This document shows, piece after piece, positions 5,718 through 6,186 of a stretch of 6,186 bases of DNA. This stretch comes from an uncultured Rhodospirillaceae bacterium (GTDB taxonomy: Bacteria; Pseudomonadota; Alphaproteobacteria; Rhodospirillales; Casp-alpha2), in contig CAJWVP010000185.1 of assembly GCA_913048145.1 (NCBI GenBank), positions 1-6,186 on the forward strand, in the 5' to 3' direction. The notes under the pieces were generated by a model. It was not told the origin of the DNA and made no database searches. It saw only the letters and a program-made list of their open reading frames with translations. The translations under genes were made by a program, and so were the position numbers. Numbering within the stretch: the stretch's first letter is position 1; every line of letters begins with the position of its first letter.

Positions 5718-6059
5718 CTAAAAGTGTTGCAGAATTAGATATTTACAATCCTGGAGAACCAGTCGCCACGCCCTTACAGGACGGCCCAAGAGACCGGTCT
5801 GGTGAAGACGCACCCCGCTGTCGCCAATCTGGAACTTGCAGGAGCGAATGAGTTTGGTAGGGGTGACACGGACCGAATGCAGTTGGCGGTCTAGGTTGGT
5901 TTCCTACAAATGCAGGAACTGGCGCAGAAACGGAAATTGAGACGCTATGTCGTGGTCCTGCAAGATGTAATTCTGCAGAAAATCTGAAATATTGGGACGA
6001 CGATACGTGATCTCAGCAGTGGTTAGGTAGTAGCCTTGGGGTTGTTGAGCCTGCGTCAC
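5718..6059 (-). pseudogene. usg: Usg-family small protein interrupted by an in-frame amber codon
   Basis: From a GTG at 6059, with GAAGGG 7 bases upstream, the minus strand reads VTQAQQPQGYYLTTAEITY, continuing with RRP, DFLQNYILQDHDIASQFPF and LRQFLHL, then TAG at 5906-5904. In the same frame it goes on E-T-N-L-D-R-Q-LHSVRVTPTKLIRSCKF. Recalled Usg proteins (Pfam PF06233) read YxLTTAEIxYxxPDHP, LLQxxIWQDxDLAPxFPVL, then RxFLDFWxxxLEGxLHSVRV. The amber thus falls exactly where the family has Trp (FLDFW), a single-base TGG-to-TAG change. The frame then stays open to TAG at 5720-5718, so homology is kept on both sides. Usg is an alphaproteobacterial protein of unknown function, known from the Caulobacter trp operon region. 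The intact oxidoreductase gene here ends in TAG, so amber is probably a true stop. Alternatives: a recent pseudogene, a sequencing error, or a functional 51-residue short form. Confidence 0.8.
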
Positions 6060-6186
6060 GATTCGACCCTTCAATTGCAAGTTGATGATTCGCTATCACA
6101 CTCCGGGGAGGGCAAGGTTCTTGGACTCTGTTAACGAATGTCGTTCCGCCTCACAAAAAAATTCAATATTTGAAAAAGATTACTGG
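6060..6186. other. A/T-rich leader upstream of usg, no gene seen
   Basis: No coding frame is supported. On the minus strand a small inverted repeat TTCAA-ATA-TTGAA (plus 6162-6174) is followed by a run of seven T (plus complement 6156-6162, sharing its last base). This could be a weak terminator of a gene beyond the window or simply A/T-rich promoter DNA. A loose minus-strand promoter match, TTGTGA (plus 6150-6155), 17 bases, TAACAG (plus 6127-6132), lies ahead of usg. Confidence 0.25.

Noticed and set aside
5739..5894. Possible LysR-type helix-turn-helix remnant on the plus strand (A-Q-E-T-G-L-V-K-T-H-P-A-V)
   Set aside because: The likeness is weak and short, and the opposite strand over the same bases carries the conserved C-terminal half of Usg in the right order.
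5904..5906. Amber codon recoded as an amino acid
   Set aside because: The neighbouring intact oxidoreductase gene uses TAG as its stop, and no recoding signal is evident, so nonsense mutation or sequence error is more likely.

Overview
The window most likely comes from an alphaproteobacterium, possibly near the Rhodospirillales. The evidence is a Usg-family remnant (a small protein typical of that class), an alphaproteobacterial-looking DapA start, moderately high G+C, and a Bug/TctC-type uptake operon. The genus cannot be named from the sequence alone. No antibiotic-resistance, phage, transposase, tRNA, rRNA or CRISPR features were seen.

Layout, left to right. (1) Positions 1-172 hold the first 57 codons of dapA on the minus strand, cut by the window edge, with a good ribosome binding site and a plausible promoter at 228-256. 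(2) Positions about 396-900 look intergenic, but on the plus strand they keep the broken remains of the membrane-sensor part of a PAS-type sensor kinase or related signalling protein, scattered over two frames with several stops. (3) Positions 887-1007 are a 10-bp tandem repeat (consensus AGGATGGCCT, about 12 units). It appears to have grown out of the pseudogene's own sequence. (4) A 9-bp perfect stem-loop at 1041-1064 closes the operon that follows. (5) Positions 1097-5584 are one intact minus-strand operon, read from right to left: a GlcG/HbpS-like protein, a TctC-type periplasmic binding protein, TctB, TctA, and a Gfo/Idh/MocA-family NAD(P)-dependent oxidoreductase. tctB/tctA overlap by ATGA and tctA/oxidoreductase by TGATG, and a strong hairpin sits between tctC and tctB. 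(6) Positions 5585-5717 form the operon leader, with two adjacent inverted repeats that could be operators. (7) Positions 5718-6059 are a minus-strand usg homolog interrupted by an in-frame amber codon where the family has Trp.

How it fits together: TctC captures a carboxylated substrate in the periplasm, TctB and TctA move it across the inner membrane, and the oxidoreductase and GlcG-like protein probably act in its catabolism. The substrate cannot be read from the sequence. The transport operon is intact, while the genes on either side (sensor protein, usg) are decaying. The most unusual element is the 10-bp array embedded in the sensor pseudogene.
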